Positions 8,192-18,243 of a stretch of 64,000 bases of DNA are shown here, piece by piece (within the stretch, counting starts at the first letter, position 1; each line of letters begins with the position of its first letter). The stretch lies in assembly GCA_902141825.1 (NCBI GenBank), contig CABFPG010000010.1, positions 1-64,000 on the forward strand, in the 5' to 3' direction. This DNA is from Thalassocella blandensis. Its GTDB lineage: Bacteria; Pseudomonadota; Gammaproteobacteria; Pseudomonadales; Cellvibrionaceae. The notes under the pieces were generated by a model. The model searched no databases. It was not told where the DNA came from and was given only the letters and a program-made list of their open reading frames with translations. The translations under genes and the position numbers were made by a program.

Positions 8192-9079
8192 GTGAAAACG
8201 AAACTTTGGCTTGCCGCTGGATTGATTATTGTCGGCTATATTCTGGCGAGTACTATGATCACGGTGAAAGAAACTGATTTGGTGATTGTGACTCAGTTTG
8301 GGAAGCCTGTTCGTAGTATTGCTCAGGCTGGCCTGGCTTTCAAGCTGCCTGACCCCGTTGAAACGGTTGTACGTCTGGACAAGCGCCAGCAACTTTTATC
8401 CTTGGAGCCTGCAGAGTTTGTAACGCGGGATCGCCGTAATCTTGTTGTGAATGCGTTTGTGGTTTGGCGTATTTCCAATCCTGAAATATTTATTGCCAGT
8501 GTTCGTAATAGCACCACTGCGGAGTTGCGTTTAGAAACACTTACCAATTCAGAAATAGGCGCGGCAATTGGCGGTCGTTCACTCAATGATATTTTTACTG
8601 TGGTTCAGGAAGAACAGAAAATGTCAGAAATTTTTTCCGCAGTGACAACATCAGCAAACCAAATTGCTATGCGTGAATTGGGTGTGGAAATTGTTGCGGT
8701 GCACCCGAATCGCTTTGGTTTTCCCAAACAGAATCTTCTAGCCATTTATAAGCGTATGGAGTCTGAACGGGATCGTATCGCAAAACAATATCGCGCCGAA
8801 GGGCAGGAAGAGGCCGCCAAAATTAGAGCTGAAACCGAGCGTGAAGTGCGAGAATTACAAGCACAGGCAAATCGTGAAGCGCAAAAATTAAAAGGGGAAA
8901 GTGAAGCTGAAGCGGCCCGTATTTACGCAAAGAGTTTTGAGACAAGCCCGAATTACTACAAGTTTGTTCGAAGTATGGAAGCGTATGAAAAAATGCTGGG
9001 CAAGGAAACACGTTTTATTTTTTCGACAGATTCTCCCATGTTTGAGTATTTGATGTCACCACCGGAGATGTCCAAGTGA
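8192..9079 (+). CDS. HflC-like SPFH protein
   Basis: A 295-residue member of the SPFH/Band-7 superfamily, closest in layout to HflC: a single N-terminal membrane helix (about residues 5-22), the motif V-T-Q-F-G-K-P-V near residue 33, an SPFH domain to about 190, then a long charged coiled coil rich in Glu, Ala and Arg (about 185-250). HflC pairs with HflK to form a membrane cage that modulates FtsH. The start is GTG, two bases after the previous stop, with GAGGAGAG overlapping the end of the upstream gene. The 4-base overlap with the next gene shows tight coupling. No hfq, hflX or purA is nearby, so this is probably a paralogue set and not the main hflKC locus. Confidence 0.75.
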   Translation: MKTKLWLAAGLIIVGYILASTMITVKETDLVIVTQFGKPVRSIAQAGLAFKLPDPVETVVRLDKRQQLLSLEPAEFVTRDRRNLVVNAFVVWRISNPEIFIASVRNSTTAELRLETLTNSEIGAAIGGRSLNDIFTVVQEEQKMSEIFSAVTTSANQIAMRELGVEIVAVHPNRFGFPKQNLLAIYKRMESERDRIAKQYRAEGQEEAAKIRAETEREVRELQAQANREAQKLKGESEAEAARIYAKSFETSPNYYKFVRSMEAYEKMLGKETRFIFSTDSPMFEYLMSPPEMSK

Positions 9080-9966
9080 ATCTAAGGGAAGATTTACTTT
9101 ATATTTTTCAGCAAAGCCGTGCGCTATTGTGGGTTCTGGTGTTGGTGATTATTCCGCTGTTGTATCTGCTCAGTGGTTTTTATTCTGTGGGCGCTGAGGA
9201 GCGCGGAATTGTATTGCGCTTTGGTAAAATTGTTCGCGAGCATGTGATGCCGGGCATGCATTACCATTTGCCCTGGCCCATTGACTCTGTACAAACCATT
9301 CCCGCGACAACTTTACGATCTATGGAAATCGATTTTTCGCAGGATGCACCACTGGCACTACAACCGGAATTGACGACAGGGGATGAAGATCTTGTCGATG
9401 TGTCGATTCTTGTGCAATACAATATCCAGGACCCAGGCTTGTATCTGGCCAGTTCACAGCAAACGGAAGTTCTGCTACGGCAAATCGCGCATGCACAAAC
9501 ACTGTATTACATTAGTGCGAATGCGATTGATCAGTTGCTGACAACAGGCCGTACACGATTTCAGAACCAACTAAAAACAGGCATCCAGGCGACGGCAGTT
9601 AAGTGGCAGTTGGGAATACGTATAACGTCTGTGCAAATTCGTCGATTGGAACCGCCCGCGTCAATAAAAAAAGCCTTTGATAATGTCGCGCGGGCACGTT
9701 CGGAAAAGCAAAAACAAATTCAGGAGAGCATGGGGGAAAAGAATACGCGGCTCGCTCAAGCCCGTAGTAATGCGAACCGAATTCGCCAGGACGCGAGTGC
9801 ATTTTCAACGGAAGTGTTGGAGCGCGCGCATGGCGATCAAGAGCATTTTCTAGCAACCTGGCAAGCATATCGTCAGGCCCCTGAGCTAACAGGTCTTAGA
9901 TTATATTTAGAAAAGATCGAATCCATTTTGGATGCATCGGAAATGACAGTGGTAAATCCCAATTGA
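9076..9966 (+). CDS. HflK-like SPFH protein
   Basis: A 296-residue SPFH protein with one N-terminal membrane helix (about residues 16-36), then G-A-E-E-R-G-I-V-L-R-F-G-K and H-Y-H-L-P-W-P-I-D, the usual start of HflK Band-7 domains. After the domain a coiled-coil region (about 205-245) leads to a short tail. It starts with GTG inside the GTGA overlap with the HflC-like gene, so the three genes from 6331 to 9966 form one translationally coupled unit. It is shorter than E. coli HflK and lacks the Gly-rich N-terminal tail. With the CDF fusion it gives the operon two HflK-type and one HflC-type subunits. A bidirectional terminator follows. Confidence 0.75.
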   Translation: MNLREDLLYIFQQSRALLWVLVLVIIPLLYLLSGFYSVGAEERGIVLRFGKIVREHVMPGMHYHLPWPIDSVQTIPATTLRSMEIDFSQDAPLALQPELTTGDEDLVDVSILVQYNIQDPGLYLASSQQTEVLLRQIAHAQTLYYISANAIDQLLTTGRTRFQNQLKTGIQATAVKWQLGIRITSVQIRRLEPPASIKKAFDNVARARSEKQKQIQESMGEKNTRLAQARSNANRIRQDASAFSTEVLERAHGDQEHFLATWQAYRQAPELTGLRLYLEKIESILDASEMTVVNPN

Positions 9967-9996
9967 TTTATTTTCTTGTTGAAGTTCAGGCATAAA

Positions 9997-10024
9997 AAAA
10001 CCCGGCGATGGCCGGGTTTTCATT
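9997..10024. terminator. Bidirectional rho-independent terminator
   Basis: AAAACCCGGC, loop GATG, GCCGGGTTTT with A-run on the left and T-run on the right. It can end both the SPFH operon (plus) and the lipase gene (minus). Confidence 0.85.
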
Positions 10025-10046
10025 TTATGAGGTAACTTGAAACGGG

Positions 10047-13019
10047 TTAATCTACCAGCACTTCTTCATTTGAAATGATCGGTGTAGCTGCTACTGGTTC
10101 ACCGTTGGTGGCAAAGAATGCAACAGTTTCACTCAGTAACTCGGTAAACACATCATTTGGCGTGCCTGTGATAGGGGTGCGGTGTGAACCGCTCTCTACA
10201 AAGCGTGAAATAAGCACTTCACCATCGCCATCAAAACCGCCAGCTTCAGGTTCTACATCATGCGCTCGAAGATCAGAGGATAATCTTGCCCCAAACTCAT
10301 GAATCATTGGTTCAGAGCCAGCCAGGGGCGCTCGGAAGCCATTAATGGTGAAACCGTTGGTTGTCGTAATGTTGAGTGGCCCCATCCCCCAAATGTCGTC
10401 AGCAGCGTTTGGGATTACCTCGTCACCGGTGACCAGCGTTAAAAGTACGCCTGTGCTAGTGTCTTCTGCAGCATCGTCAGCCAGCATGCCAGCGAAGTTC
10501 ATTACATCGACCGAATCAAGTATGCCTTGGAATACATTGAAATAACTCTCCAGGCCACTTTTGCCTTGCGTTAACTCGCTGCTGGCGCCTGCCAAACCTT
10601 GCAGGATAGGTGCAGCGAAGGTTTCAGAATTGACAAGCAGCTTGGGAATACCGCCGCCAGCGAACATGGAATTAACAGCCTTGATTTTAGGGAGTGAGCT
10701 GATAAATGGGCTGAATTGCACATCAAGGCTGTTGTTGATCGCCACAAACGGCATGCCGTTGACCGCACCCAAAGAGTGTCCGATGAAGAACACGTTGTCA
10801 GAGTCGAGATCCGGGGTTCCATCTGCATTTACATCAATGCTTTCAATTGACGCGTTCACGTTCAGTAAATCCAGTACCATTTGACGCATATTGTCGCGAA
10901 CATTGGTGAAGTTGGTCAGGTTCACAAACAGCGAGCCGGATTCCCCGAAAGCAGGATCATAAGTCATAGGAATTGGGTTCGTTGCAGCATCCGCCGTAAC
11001 ATTAAAGTGCCGTTCCATCAGGTTTTCAGATGGCATATTGGGGGTCACTAAATTGGGAACATTCGGTATGAATGTGTCCAGGTAGGTTGGATCATTCACA
11101 CTTTTTAGCCCTGGAACAAGACTGCCACCGGGTGCAATACCGTGAAGTGTTTGGTCAATAATAACAGTGGCATAACAGGGGGCACCGGTTAAACCGATGG
11201 GGGCATTGGTTTCTGGGTCACGTAAAATACAGGCGAATGCCAGGGCGTCAGCCATTGGCAATGCAGTACTGCGTTCGCCGGTAATGCCGTGGGCAAATAT
11301 AATGGTCGGCCATTTTTCGGGAATTTCGTAGGCAATGCCTTGAGTGGCGAGAAATTGCAGTGCCGCTGTATCTGGTGTTACGACCATCATTGGCACTGTC
11401 ACTTCGCCTTGCTTTGTGGGGAAGGGGTAACGGTAAGTCACCATGGACGATGGCGGTGTAGTGCCGGCTTCATTCCCCTGCGCTACATCAAGCACCGCGC
11501 CAATGGTCGCGTTCGCTTGCCAGGAGCTGGTTTTTACGGGAGTCAGGTCTTCGACGGTAGGCGTTTGCTGGTAGTAAGGCAGCGTAATTTCACCTTGATA
11601 CACCGTTGCAGGAGCGGCCAGTGCCGGATTGAGGTCACTGGCGGCGTCATAGCGGAAAAATTTAGTTTGGCGAGGTGCTGGAATTGGAAATAATTCAGAG
11701 GGGGCCATGCTGACGCCTTCTGCAATCATTTGCACTGTCCCCATCGCCTGTTCAGCGATCGTAGGGGAGCTGCTGTTCTGTATGCTAATGGCCGCTTCTC
11801 CGGCAGCGCGTTGAATCAGATAACCTGCGCTCGCGTCTCCGCCAACTATGGTCGCGTAATCTGCACCTGCAGTTATCGCTCCAGCGATGCTGGCGTTATA
11901 CAGGGCATTGGGTGAACTGTCTGGAAGCGTTTGACTGGTAAGTAAGAAGTTCAGCGTTGCGGCAGTTTGAACGTCGGCCTGCGCGGTTAAATCAGTTGTG
12001 CCATCGAGCTGATAAGCCCCGGAAACTGTTTTTACAATGGCGTCTTTTTTAAATCCTGACGTTAACGAGTCAGCAAAAAACTGTTCGGGCGCAGTGACAT
12101 AAGTAAGAACATCCGTTGTGCCACCAGTAGTGAAGGTCATCGAAAAGATAATATCGTCCACGCTGGGAACTGGCACGCTTTGTCCTGCAGCGGAGAAAAC
12201 CGCTTCAACAAAACCGAAATAACCTGCCGCCAGACTTTCCCACCCCTGAATCGCGGGTCTTAATGCCGCCAAGGCTGCGCCAGAATCCCCATACTTGGAG
12301 AAATCTGTCGCAGGGTCTCGAATAAGGTTGTATGCACCTGAGCGTTCTACGTCGTTGCCGTATCGATCAATCAACGATGTTACAACCACTAAGTACTTGG
12401 TTTTTGGCATCAATGGTTCTATCGGTGTTATACGAAGTACGTTATTGGTGCCGCCGTCCAGGCTTATGATTTCTGCCCGTGCGGTTGGGGTTGCCAGTTC
12501 CATCAGAGCCGCGGCATCGGCCGTTGCAACAGCGGTCTGGTAAGTTACAGCCTCAGCAAATGTTGGGATTTCAACACTGGCTCCCTGAATGCTGGCCTGG
12601 CTTAAGCCATCGCCACTGGGGTATGCAAGCGGTAACAGGAATACGTTTTGGTTAGGGTTGGGGATAAAGTTGCTTTCCACCTGGATAAAACTTGCGGCAT
12701 CAATGGACTGGTTTGCGTCCAGACTGCCGTCAAACATGATATCGAATGGTGCCAGTACGGAGCGTCCGTCTAAGGCGTCAATTCCACTTATTACAGGGTT
12801 TCCAGGGTCTGTCCCTGCATTCATGGTGCCATCGGCTGCCGTTTCAGAACTAAACAGTAAGTCGTTTGTAATGGGTAGTTCTGAAGTCGCGGGGCTGAAC
12901 ACGACGTGAGTGCGATTTATCGGTGCTGATGGACTGCTTTTGGGTGAGTCGCTACCGCCGCACGCAGTGAGTCCGACAACGGACGCTAACAACAAACTCG
13001 ATAGGTGGAATTTGGGCAT
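10047..13019 (-). CDS. VolA/Pla-1-type extracellular lipase lipoprotein
   Basis: A 990-residue lipoprotein with signal peptide and lipobox L-T-A-C followed by G-G-S, which fits surface or outer-membrane exposure. It has the layout of the VolA/Pla-1/cef lipase family: a long N-terminal region beginning with 'P-A-T-S-E-L-P-I-T-N-D-L-L-F', and a C-terminal alpha/beta-hydrolase with the serine nucleophile motif G-H-S-L-G near residue 745. An upstream T-I-I-F-A-H-G-I-T-G-E-R segment fits the oxyanion-hole region. Family members cleave lysophosphatidylcholine or triglycerides outside the cell to release fatty acids. The gene stands alone, with a terminator downstream and an 857-base non-coding region upstream. 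Confidence 0.8.
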   Translation of the reverse strand: MPKFHLSSLLLASVVGLTACGGSDSPKSSPSAPINRTHVVFSPATSELPITNDLLFSSETAADGTMNAGTDPGNPVISGIDALDGRSVLAPFDIMFDGSLDANQSIDAASFIQVESNFIPNPNQNVFLLPLAYPSGDGLSQASIQGASVEIPTFAEAVTYQTAVATADAAALMELATPTARAEIISLDGGTNNVLRITPIEPLMPKTKYLVVVTSLIDRYGNDVERSGAYNLIRDPATDFSKYGDSGAALAALRPAIQGWESLAAGYFGFVEAVFSAAGQSVPVPSVDDIIFSMTFTTGGTTDVLTYVTAPEQFFADSLTSGFKKDAIVKTVSGAYQLDGTTDLTAQADVQTAATLNFLLTSQTLPDSSPNALYNASIAGAITAGADYATIVGGDASAGYLIQRAAGEAAISIQNSSSPTIAEQAMGTVQMIAEGVSMAPSELFPIPAPRQTKFFRYDAASDLNPALAAPATVYQGEITLPYYQQTPTVEDLTPVKTSSWQANATIGAVLDVAQGNEAGTTPPSSMVTYRYPFPTKQGEVTVPMMVVTPDTAALQFLATQGIAYEIPEKWPTIIFAHGITGERSTALPMADALAFACILRDPETNAPIGLTGAPCYATVIIDQTLHGIAPGGSLVPGLKSVNDPTYLDTFIPNVPNLVTPNMPSENLMERHFNVTADAATNPIPMTYDPAFGESGSLFVNLTNFTNVRDNMRQMVLDLLNVNASIESIDVNADGTPDLDSDNVFFIGHSLGAVNGMPFVAINNSLDVQFSPFISSLPKIKAVNSMFAGGGIPKLLVNSETFAAPILQGLAGASSELTQGKSGLESYFNVFQGILDSVDVMNFAGMLADDAAEDTSTGVLLTLVTGDEVIPNAADDIWGMGPLNITTTNGFTINGFRAPLAGSEPMIHEFGARLSSDLRAHDVEPEAGGFDGDGEVLISRFVESGSHRTPITGTPNDVFTELLSETVAFFATNGEPVAATPIISNEEVLVD

Positions 13020-13876
13020 GTTATATCCCTCTGATTATTATTTGATTAGTGTGCTTATTGTGATTATTGCACTCCCAATGTCACAGGAGTCTTCCAGTGA
13101 AACGCAATCATATGCCTGTTTTGCACGTATTTCAAACAAGTGTTTGAGCGTGACGTTTTAAGTCGTAGACCAGGAGCTGCGTTACGTTTGTAGATGAAGT
13201 TTTGATGATAGACCTTATTGCTGTGAAAGCCTACGTTGAGAAGAGAAATAGCGGTGAATTTTGTCGTGTATTTTTGCCTTGGGCTTATGTGAGAAATAAA
13301 TTGGTTGTCTTGTGATCTAAGTTTAATTTTTCATAACGCCCCGAAGTTTACGACCTTTATTCAAGTGGCATCTATGCTTGTTTAGTGACTGCTCAATTTT
13401 CATTTTGAAGCGTGACAATCCGTTTAAAAAATGCAGTGACTAGTTTGGATGAGGGGTTTGGTCAAACCGCAGGAATTGTAAATTTTTGTTTTGTGGAGCG
13501 GTTCAGGTTTGTACTGGTAAATAGGTTGGAGATTCGGCAATTGTGCATTGCATTCTCAATAAGCCGAGGTAAGCTGTATTATGTTACAAGAAAGTGACAT
13601 TATTGGTGGCGCACATAACAAATAGATGAGATACCTAGAGCTTATTAGCTTGTACAATTTAAGAGCTTTTATTGCTTATTCAGGCTTCATACTAAAAATC
13701 TCATACTTAAAGTAATGTGCAGTTTGAACCCCACGACTTAACCCCACAGATAGAACATCACCAATAACAAGTTTGAGAAAACTCAATGAAAACCCTGTGC
13801 AAACCAGCGAGTTAGATAGTCAGTATCGCTCCAGTGCCGGGATCAAATAAAAAAACAAAGAAAAGGTAAGTCTTGA
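13020..13876. other. Long non-coding region between divergent genes
   Basis: Carries the promoters for the lipase (minus) and the small exported protein (plus), but I assign no specific sites. The 61- and 83-codon frames here show no domain, signal or ribosome binding site and are left out. Confidence 0.4.
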
Positions 13877-14200
13877 ATGTTTAGGAAAGTATTCTTCAAG
13901 TCACATCCACTCAAGGTGAAATCGTTCCTGGTTTCAAGTGTATTCGCTACGGTTTTAGGGGTAGCGTTTTCCTTCAGCTCACAGGGCGCCTCCAATACCA
14001 AAGATCTGCGCACGCAACATTCAGCTTTGATTGAAAACGCTTCGTTGACAAGCTGTATTGATAAAACCGGCTTGGCAAATGAAATTGAAATTACCGGTCG
14101 TGCAATGAAAAAAGCCGTGAATGATGTTCTTGGTTATCCTATCAAGCCCGTTGTTGAACGTGAAGAGAAGGTGGTTTATTGCGCCTTGAATTTGGTCTAG
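13877..14200 (+). CDS. Small exported protein, unknown function
   Basis: A 107-residue protein not recognised. A basic N-terminus (K-V-F-F-K-S-H-P-L-K-V-K) precedes a hydrophobic segment to about residue 37 (S-F-S-S-Q-G-A), giving a plausible long signal peptide. The mature part has two cysteines (in T-S-C-I-D and V-Y-C-A-L) that could form a disulfide in the periplasm. The start follows AAAAGGTAAGTC. It lies alone, convergent with uvrA. Coding status is supported by the ribosome binding site and signal peptide only. Confidence 0.5.
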   Translation: MFRKVFFKSHPLKVKSFLVSSVFATVLGVAFSFSSQGASNTKDLRTQHSALIENASLTSCIDKTGLANEIEITGRAMKKAVNDVLGYPIKPVVEREEKVVYCALNLV

Positions 14201-14368
14201 TTAATTTAAAAGGCGTAGCATAATCTTATGGGCTGAAGCTGCCTCTAGAAGCTGCCCTAGCAAATACTATGAATTGCGCCAGCAGATCAGTGGGGTATAG
14301 AGCTTAAGGCGTGCGCTACCCCCAACTTTTACATTCTCCATGTCGGCACAGAAGACCCGCATTCCCCT

Positions 14369-17197
14369 TTATTTTTGCTTCAGCATGGGTTTTAGGAATT
14401 TACCCGTGTGAGATGCACTTACTTTGCAAATATCTTCTGGTGTTCCTTCGGCAATTATATTACCGCCACCACTGCCTCCCTCTGGGCCTAAATCGACAAT
14501 CCAGTCTGCAGTTTTAATAACATCCAGATTGTGTTCAATTACGACAATGGTATTGCCGTGGTCGCGAAGACGATGCAATACCGTTAACAGTTGCTGAATG
14601 TCATGGAAATGCAGCCCGGTAGTTGGCTCATCCAAAATGTAGAGAGTTTTCCCTGTGTCACGCTTGGATAGCTCTTTTGCCAGTTTTACGCGCTGCGCTT
14701 CACCGCCCGACAGTGTTGTGGCGGCTTGACCAAGACGAATATAAGAAAGGCCGACGTCCATCAAGGTTTGCAGTTTTTTCGCAATAGCTGGAATAGCATC
14801 GAAAAATTCACGTGCATCTTCTACGGTTAATTCCAGGCATTCGTGAATGTTTTTGCCTTTGTATTTAATTTCCAGTGTTTCGCGATTGTAACGCTTGCCT
14901 TTACATACATCGCAAGGTACATAAACATCGGGTAAGAAGTGCATTTCTACCTTCACCACACCATCACCCTGGCAAGCTTCACAGCGACCGCCTTTAACAT
15001 TGAAACTGAAACGTCCGGGTTTGTATCCTCGCGAGCGCGCTTCTTGTGTGCCTGAAAACAGTTCGCGAATTGGAGTGAAAATTCCTGTGTAAGTGGCAGG
15101 GTTTGAACGCGGTGTACGGCCGATTGGACTTTGGTCTATGTCAACGCATTTATCCAGATGTTCAAATCCGGAAATTGATGTATGTTCTGCTGCCGTTAGT
15201 GTTGAGGCGCCATTTAGCTGTGTGGCTGCAAGTGGGTAGAGCGTTCCATTTACCAGTGTGGATTTTCCTGAACCGGAAACACCCGTAACGCAGGTCATTA
15301 ATCCCAGAGGAATTTTCAGGCTGACGTTTTTCAGGTTATTGCCTTTGGCTCCCTCAAGCAGGAGTTGCTTTTTATTGTCGGCTGTATGCCGCGTTTGCGG
15401 TACTTCAATTTGCTTTTTGCCAGAAAGATAATCTCCGGTTAAAGATTTCTTCGATTTTGTGATGTTACTTAATGAGCCTGAGGCAATAATCTCGCCACCG
15501 TGAACACCAGCCCCAGGTCCAACATCAATAATAAAATCTGCCGAGCGAATCGCATCTTCATCGTGCTCCACAACAATAACGGTATTGCCTAAATCACGCA
15601 GATGGGTGAGGGTTCTCAGCAGTCTGTCGTTATCTCGTTGGTGCAAACCAATGGAGGGTTCATCCAGAATATACATAACACCAACCAGCCCTGCACCGAT
15701 TTGGCTGGCGAGTCGAATACGTTGTGCTTCGCCACCGGAAAGTGTTTCTGCACTGCGATTTAACGTGAGGTAGTTAAGGCCAACATCAACCAAAAAGCGA
15801 AAGCGATCTTCCAGTTCTTTTAAGATTTTTTGCGCAATTTTTTGCTTGGCGCCGGTGAATTTTAATTTTTTAAAATAATCGTAAGCGTCGCCTACCGGCA
15901 GCTCTGTAATATCGGCCAGTGGTTTGTCATTGACAAATACGTTACGCGCTTCTTTTCTCAATCGGGTGCCCTTACATTCTGGGCACTTCATACTGGAGAG
16001 GAATTTGGATAGATCTTCGCGAACGGAAGATGAGTCTGTGTCTTTGTAGCGTCTTTCCATGTTGGGAATGACACCTTCAAAGGTGTGAGAGCGGTGGAAG
16101 GTATCGCCGCGATCATTCACATAACTGAAATTGATAACTTCGTCTTTTGAGCCATTTAGAATAACGTCACGGTATTTCTTTGCCAGCTTTTTCCAGGGCT
16201 TGTCGATATCAAACCCGTAATGTTCTGCCAGCGAGCTTAGCATGTGAAAATAGTATAAGTTGCGTTTGTCCCAGCCGCGAATTGCACCTTCAGAAAGGGA
16301 GGCTTCCGGGAATTGAATAATACGTTCTTCCGCAAAAAACTGCTTTACTCCCAGTCCGTCGCAGCTTGGGCAGGCGCCGGCAGGATTATTAAACGAAAAC
16401 AGGCGTGGTTCCAGCTCACTTAGCGAATAGTCGCAATGTGCGCAGGAATGTTTCGCTGAAAAAATCTGGTCTTCCTGGTTGCCATCCATATCGGCAACAA
16501 TGGCAATTCCGTCGGAAAGCTGTATGGCTGTTTCAAAAGATTCTGCCAGGCGAATTTTAATATCTTCGCGTACTTTCAAGCGGTCGACAATCACTTCGAT
16601 GGTGTGTTTCTTTTTCTTGTCCAGTGCGGGAGCTTCATCGAGGTCTATCACCATGCCATCTATTCGGGCACGAATAAATCCATCACGTTTTAAGCTTTCA
16701 AATACATGGAGATGCTCACCTTTGCGATCGCGAATTATTGGTGCGAGCAGCATGGCTTTTGTACCTTCGGGGTATTTGAGTACGTGATCCACCATTTGAG
16801 AAATGGTTTGTGCCGCCAACGGTTCACCGTGAATCGGACAGCGAGGTTCGCCCACGCGGGCGTACAGTAAGCGTAAATAATCATAAATTTCGGTGATGGT
16901 GCCTACGGTGGAGCGCGGGTTGTGGGACGTGGATTTTTGTTCGATGGATATCGCCGGGCTTAACCCTTCGATGTGGTCTACATCGGGTTTTTCCATCATG
17001 GACAGGAATTGACGTGCATAGGTGGATAACGATTCAACGTAGCGGCGCTGGCCTTCAGCGTAGAGCGTATCAAAAGCCAGGGACGATTTCCCCGAGCCCG
17101 ATAAACCAGTAATCACCACAAGTTTATCGCGAGGAATATCGATATCGACATTTTTTAAATTGTGGGTGCGGGCACCGCGAACGACAATTGTTTCCAC
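14369..17197 (-). CDS. uvrA: Excinuclease ABC subunit A
   Basis: A complete 942-residue UvrA, the damage-recognition ATPase of nucleotide excision repair. It has two ABC ATPase modules: Walker [10 protein letters not shown] near residue 30 and G-V-S-G-S-G-K-S-T in the second half. Both signature/Walker B blocks are present (L-S-G-G-E-A-Q-R with Y-I-L-D-E-P). Two zinc-binding cysteine clusters are visible (C-A-H-C...C-P-S-C and C-E-A-C...C-D-V-C). The start is GTG (17197-17195). A LexA-like site overlaps the start codon region, as expected for an SOS gene. The order uvrA, MFS gene, ssb is the common gammaproteobacterial arrangement, here with a LuxR-type gene inserted between. Confidence 0.97.
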   Translation of the reverse strand: METIVVRGARTHNLKNVDIDIPRDKLVVITGLSGSGKSSLAFDTLYAEGQRRYVESLSTYARQFLSMMEKPDVDHIEGLSPAISIEQKSTSHNPRSTVGTITEIYDYLRLLYARVGEPRCPIHGEPLAAQTISQMVDHVLKYPEGTKAMLLAPIIRDRKGEHLHVFESLKRDGFIRARIDGMVIDLDEAPALDKKKKHTIEVIVDRLKVREDIKIRLAESFETAIQLSDGIAIVADMDGNQEDQIFSAKHSCAHCDYSLSELEPRLFSFNNPAGACPSCDGLGVKQFFAEERIIQFPEASLSEGAIRGWDKRNLYYFHMLSSLAEHYGFDIDKPWKKLAKKYRDVILNGSKDEVINFSYVNDRGDTFHRSHTFEGVIPNMERRYKDTDSSSVREDLSKFLSSMKCPECKGTRLRKEARNVFVNDKPLADITELPVGDAYDYFKKLKFTGAKQKIAQKILKELEDRFRFLVDVGLNYLTLNRSAETLSGGEAQRIRLASQIGAGLVGVMYILDEPSIGLHQRDNDRLLRTLTHLRDLGNTVIVVEHDEDAIRSADFIIDVGPGAGVHGGEIIASGSLSNITKSKKSLTGDYLSGKKQIEVPQTRHTADNKKQLLLEGAKGNNLKNVSLKIPLGLMTCVTGVSGSGKSTLVNGTLYPLAATQLNGASTLTAAEHTSISGFEHLDKCVDIDQSPIGRTPRSNPATYTGIFTPIRELFSGTQEARSRGYKPGRFSFNVKGGRCEACQGDGVVKVEMHFLPDVYVPCDVCKGKRYNRETLEIKYKGKNIHECLELTVEDAREFFDAIPAIAKKLQTLMDVGLSYIRLGQAATTLSGGEAQRVKLAKELSKRDTGKTLYILDEPTTGLHFHDIQQLLTVLHRLRDHGNTIVVIEHNLDVIKTADWIVDLGPEGGSGGGNIIAEGTPEDICKVSASHTGKFLKPMLKQK

Positions 17198-17214
17198 TGT
17201 ATATTAATCCACTA
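17195..17214. promoter_or_regulatory. LexA-like (SOS) box at uvrA
   Basis: The 20 bases match the E. coli LexA consensus at 15 positions, with one perfect half site (CTGTATAT) and one degenerate half (ATCCAC). A second CTGTATAC half site lies just upstream on the uvrA-sense strand near 17230. The position over the uvrA start codon would block transcription or elongation. Confidence 0.4.
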
Positions 17215-17323
17215 GTTTTTGGAGGAGCCTAGTATACAGCGTTTACGTTGGTAGGATGCAAGTTGGATTTTATGGGAGTGACAAAAGCGATTCGCCGAAT
17301 TAATGTGCTGATCAGATATTGCT

Positions 17324-17971
17324 CTATAAGGCGTCGATATCTTCTTGTTCCTTGACCCAGGAGCTGGCTTCGCGACGATTACGTGCGCCAATTTTGCGAT
17401 AAATGTTGTAAAGGTGACTTTTCACGGTGTGCTCACTTACACCTAAATTACTGGAGATGTCCAAATTGCTGGCACCATGCTTCAGCATTTTGAGAATTTC
17501 TTTTTCCCGTTTTGTCAGTTGAATGGCGGTTTGGGTCTTAGTTTTTCCACCTTTACGGTTTTTGTCAAAAAAGTCATGTAATAAGCGGCGAGGAACCCAG
17601 TAATCGCCTTCCAGAATACGTTGTAAGCCGCGTAAAAACTGCTCTTCATCTGTGTCGATATGGAACAACCCGTTCACGCAGGGCCAATCAAGCAGTTGTT
17701 CATGCGCACTTTCATAATTGACATTGATTAAAGCGGCTCCCACTTCACGCGCGGATGCACTTAAGGTCCCCATGCATTTATTGAGTAAATCCATATCGGG
17801 ATCACCACAATCAAACAAAATCAGTGTGGTGGTTTTGGGAAGCTTGGATAGAGACTTAATGACCAGGCACTGCATGGCTAAATTTTCGCTAATAAATTGC
17901 GCGAGTAGGCGGGTCTGGATACTACTGTTGGCAGAAAATAATGCGATGCTATTGGAGCTTGGATTTGTCAT
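17324..17971 (-). CDS. LuxR-family regulator, CsgD/VpsT type
   Basis: A 215-residue regulator. Residues about 9-125 form a degenerate receiver-like domain, and about 150-205 are a LuxR/GerE helix-turn-helix (L-T-K-R-E-K-E-I-L-K; V-S-E-H-T-V-K-S-H-L-Y-N-I-Y-R-K-I). The layout and length match the CsgD/VpsT group, which controls curli or exopolysaccharide genes. VpsT binds c-di-GMP through W[FLM][TS]R. Here the corresponding place reads Y-W-V-P-R, so c-di-GMP binding is possible but not shown. It lies 3.8 kb upstream of the CsgG-like/repeat-protein cluster, on the opposite strand, and 126 bases upstream of uvrA. A target in the fibre cluster is attractive but inferred. Confidence 0.75.
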   Translation of the reverse strand: MTNPSSNSIALFSANSSIQTRLLAQFISENLAMQCLVIKSLSKLPKTTTLILFDCGDPDMDLLNKCMGTLSASAREVGAALINVNYESAHEQLLDWPCVNGLFHIDTDEEQFLRGLQRILEGDYWVPRRLLHDFFDKNRKGGKTKTQTAIQLTKREKEILKMLKHGASNLDISSNLGVSEHTVKSHLYNIYRKIGARNRREASSWVKEQEDIDAL

Positions 17972-18243
17972 TCTCGAATTTGAGTCTCTTAAATCTAAGA
18001 TATAAATCGATAAAAAGGATCAAAACGCACCTTTTTCCCGATTTTTTCGCCTTTTCCAGCATTGTAGCTTAAAAACTAAGCCAGCTGCCAATGAGCAAGT
18101 AAAAAGTCGTTACCCTTAAGTTGTATTGCTGCACTGCAAGTCTTGAACAATTGAGAGAACTGGCGCTGTTATCGTGGCGGTCGGGCTGTTAGAATCGCGC
18201 GTCTACTATCTATCAAGTAACTTTTTCCGCGTTGGAGTTTTGA

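Noticed and set aside
13412-13597. 61-codon frame in the long gap after the lipase
   Set aside because: No start signal, no similarity, isolated in non-coding sequence.
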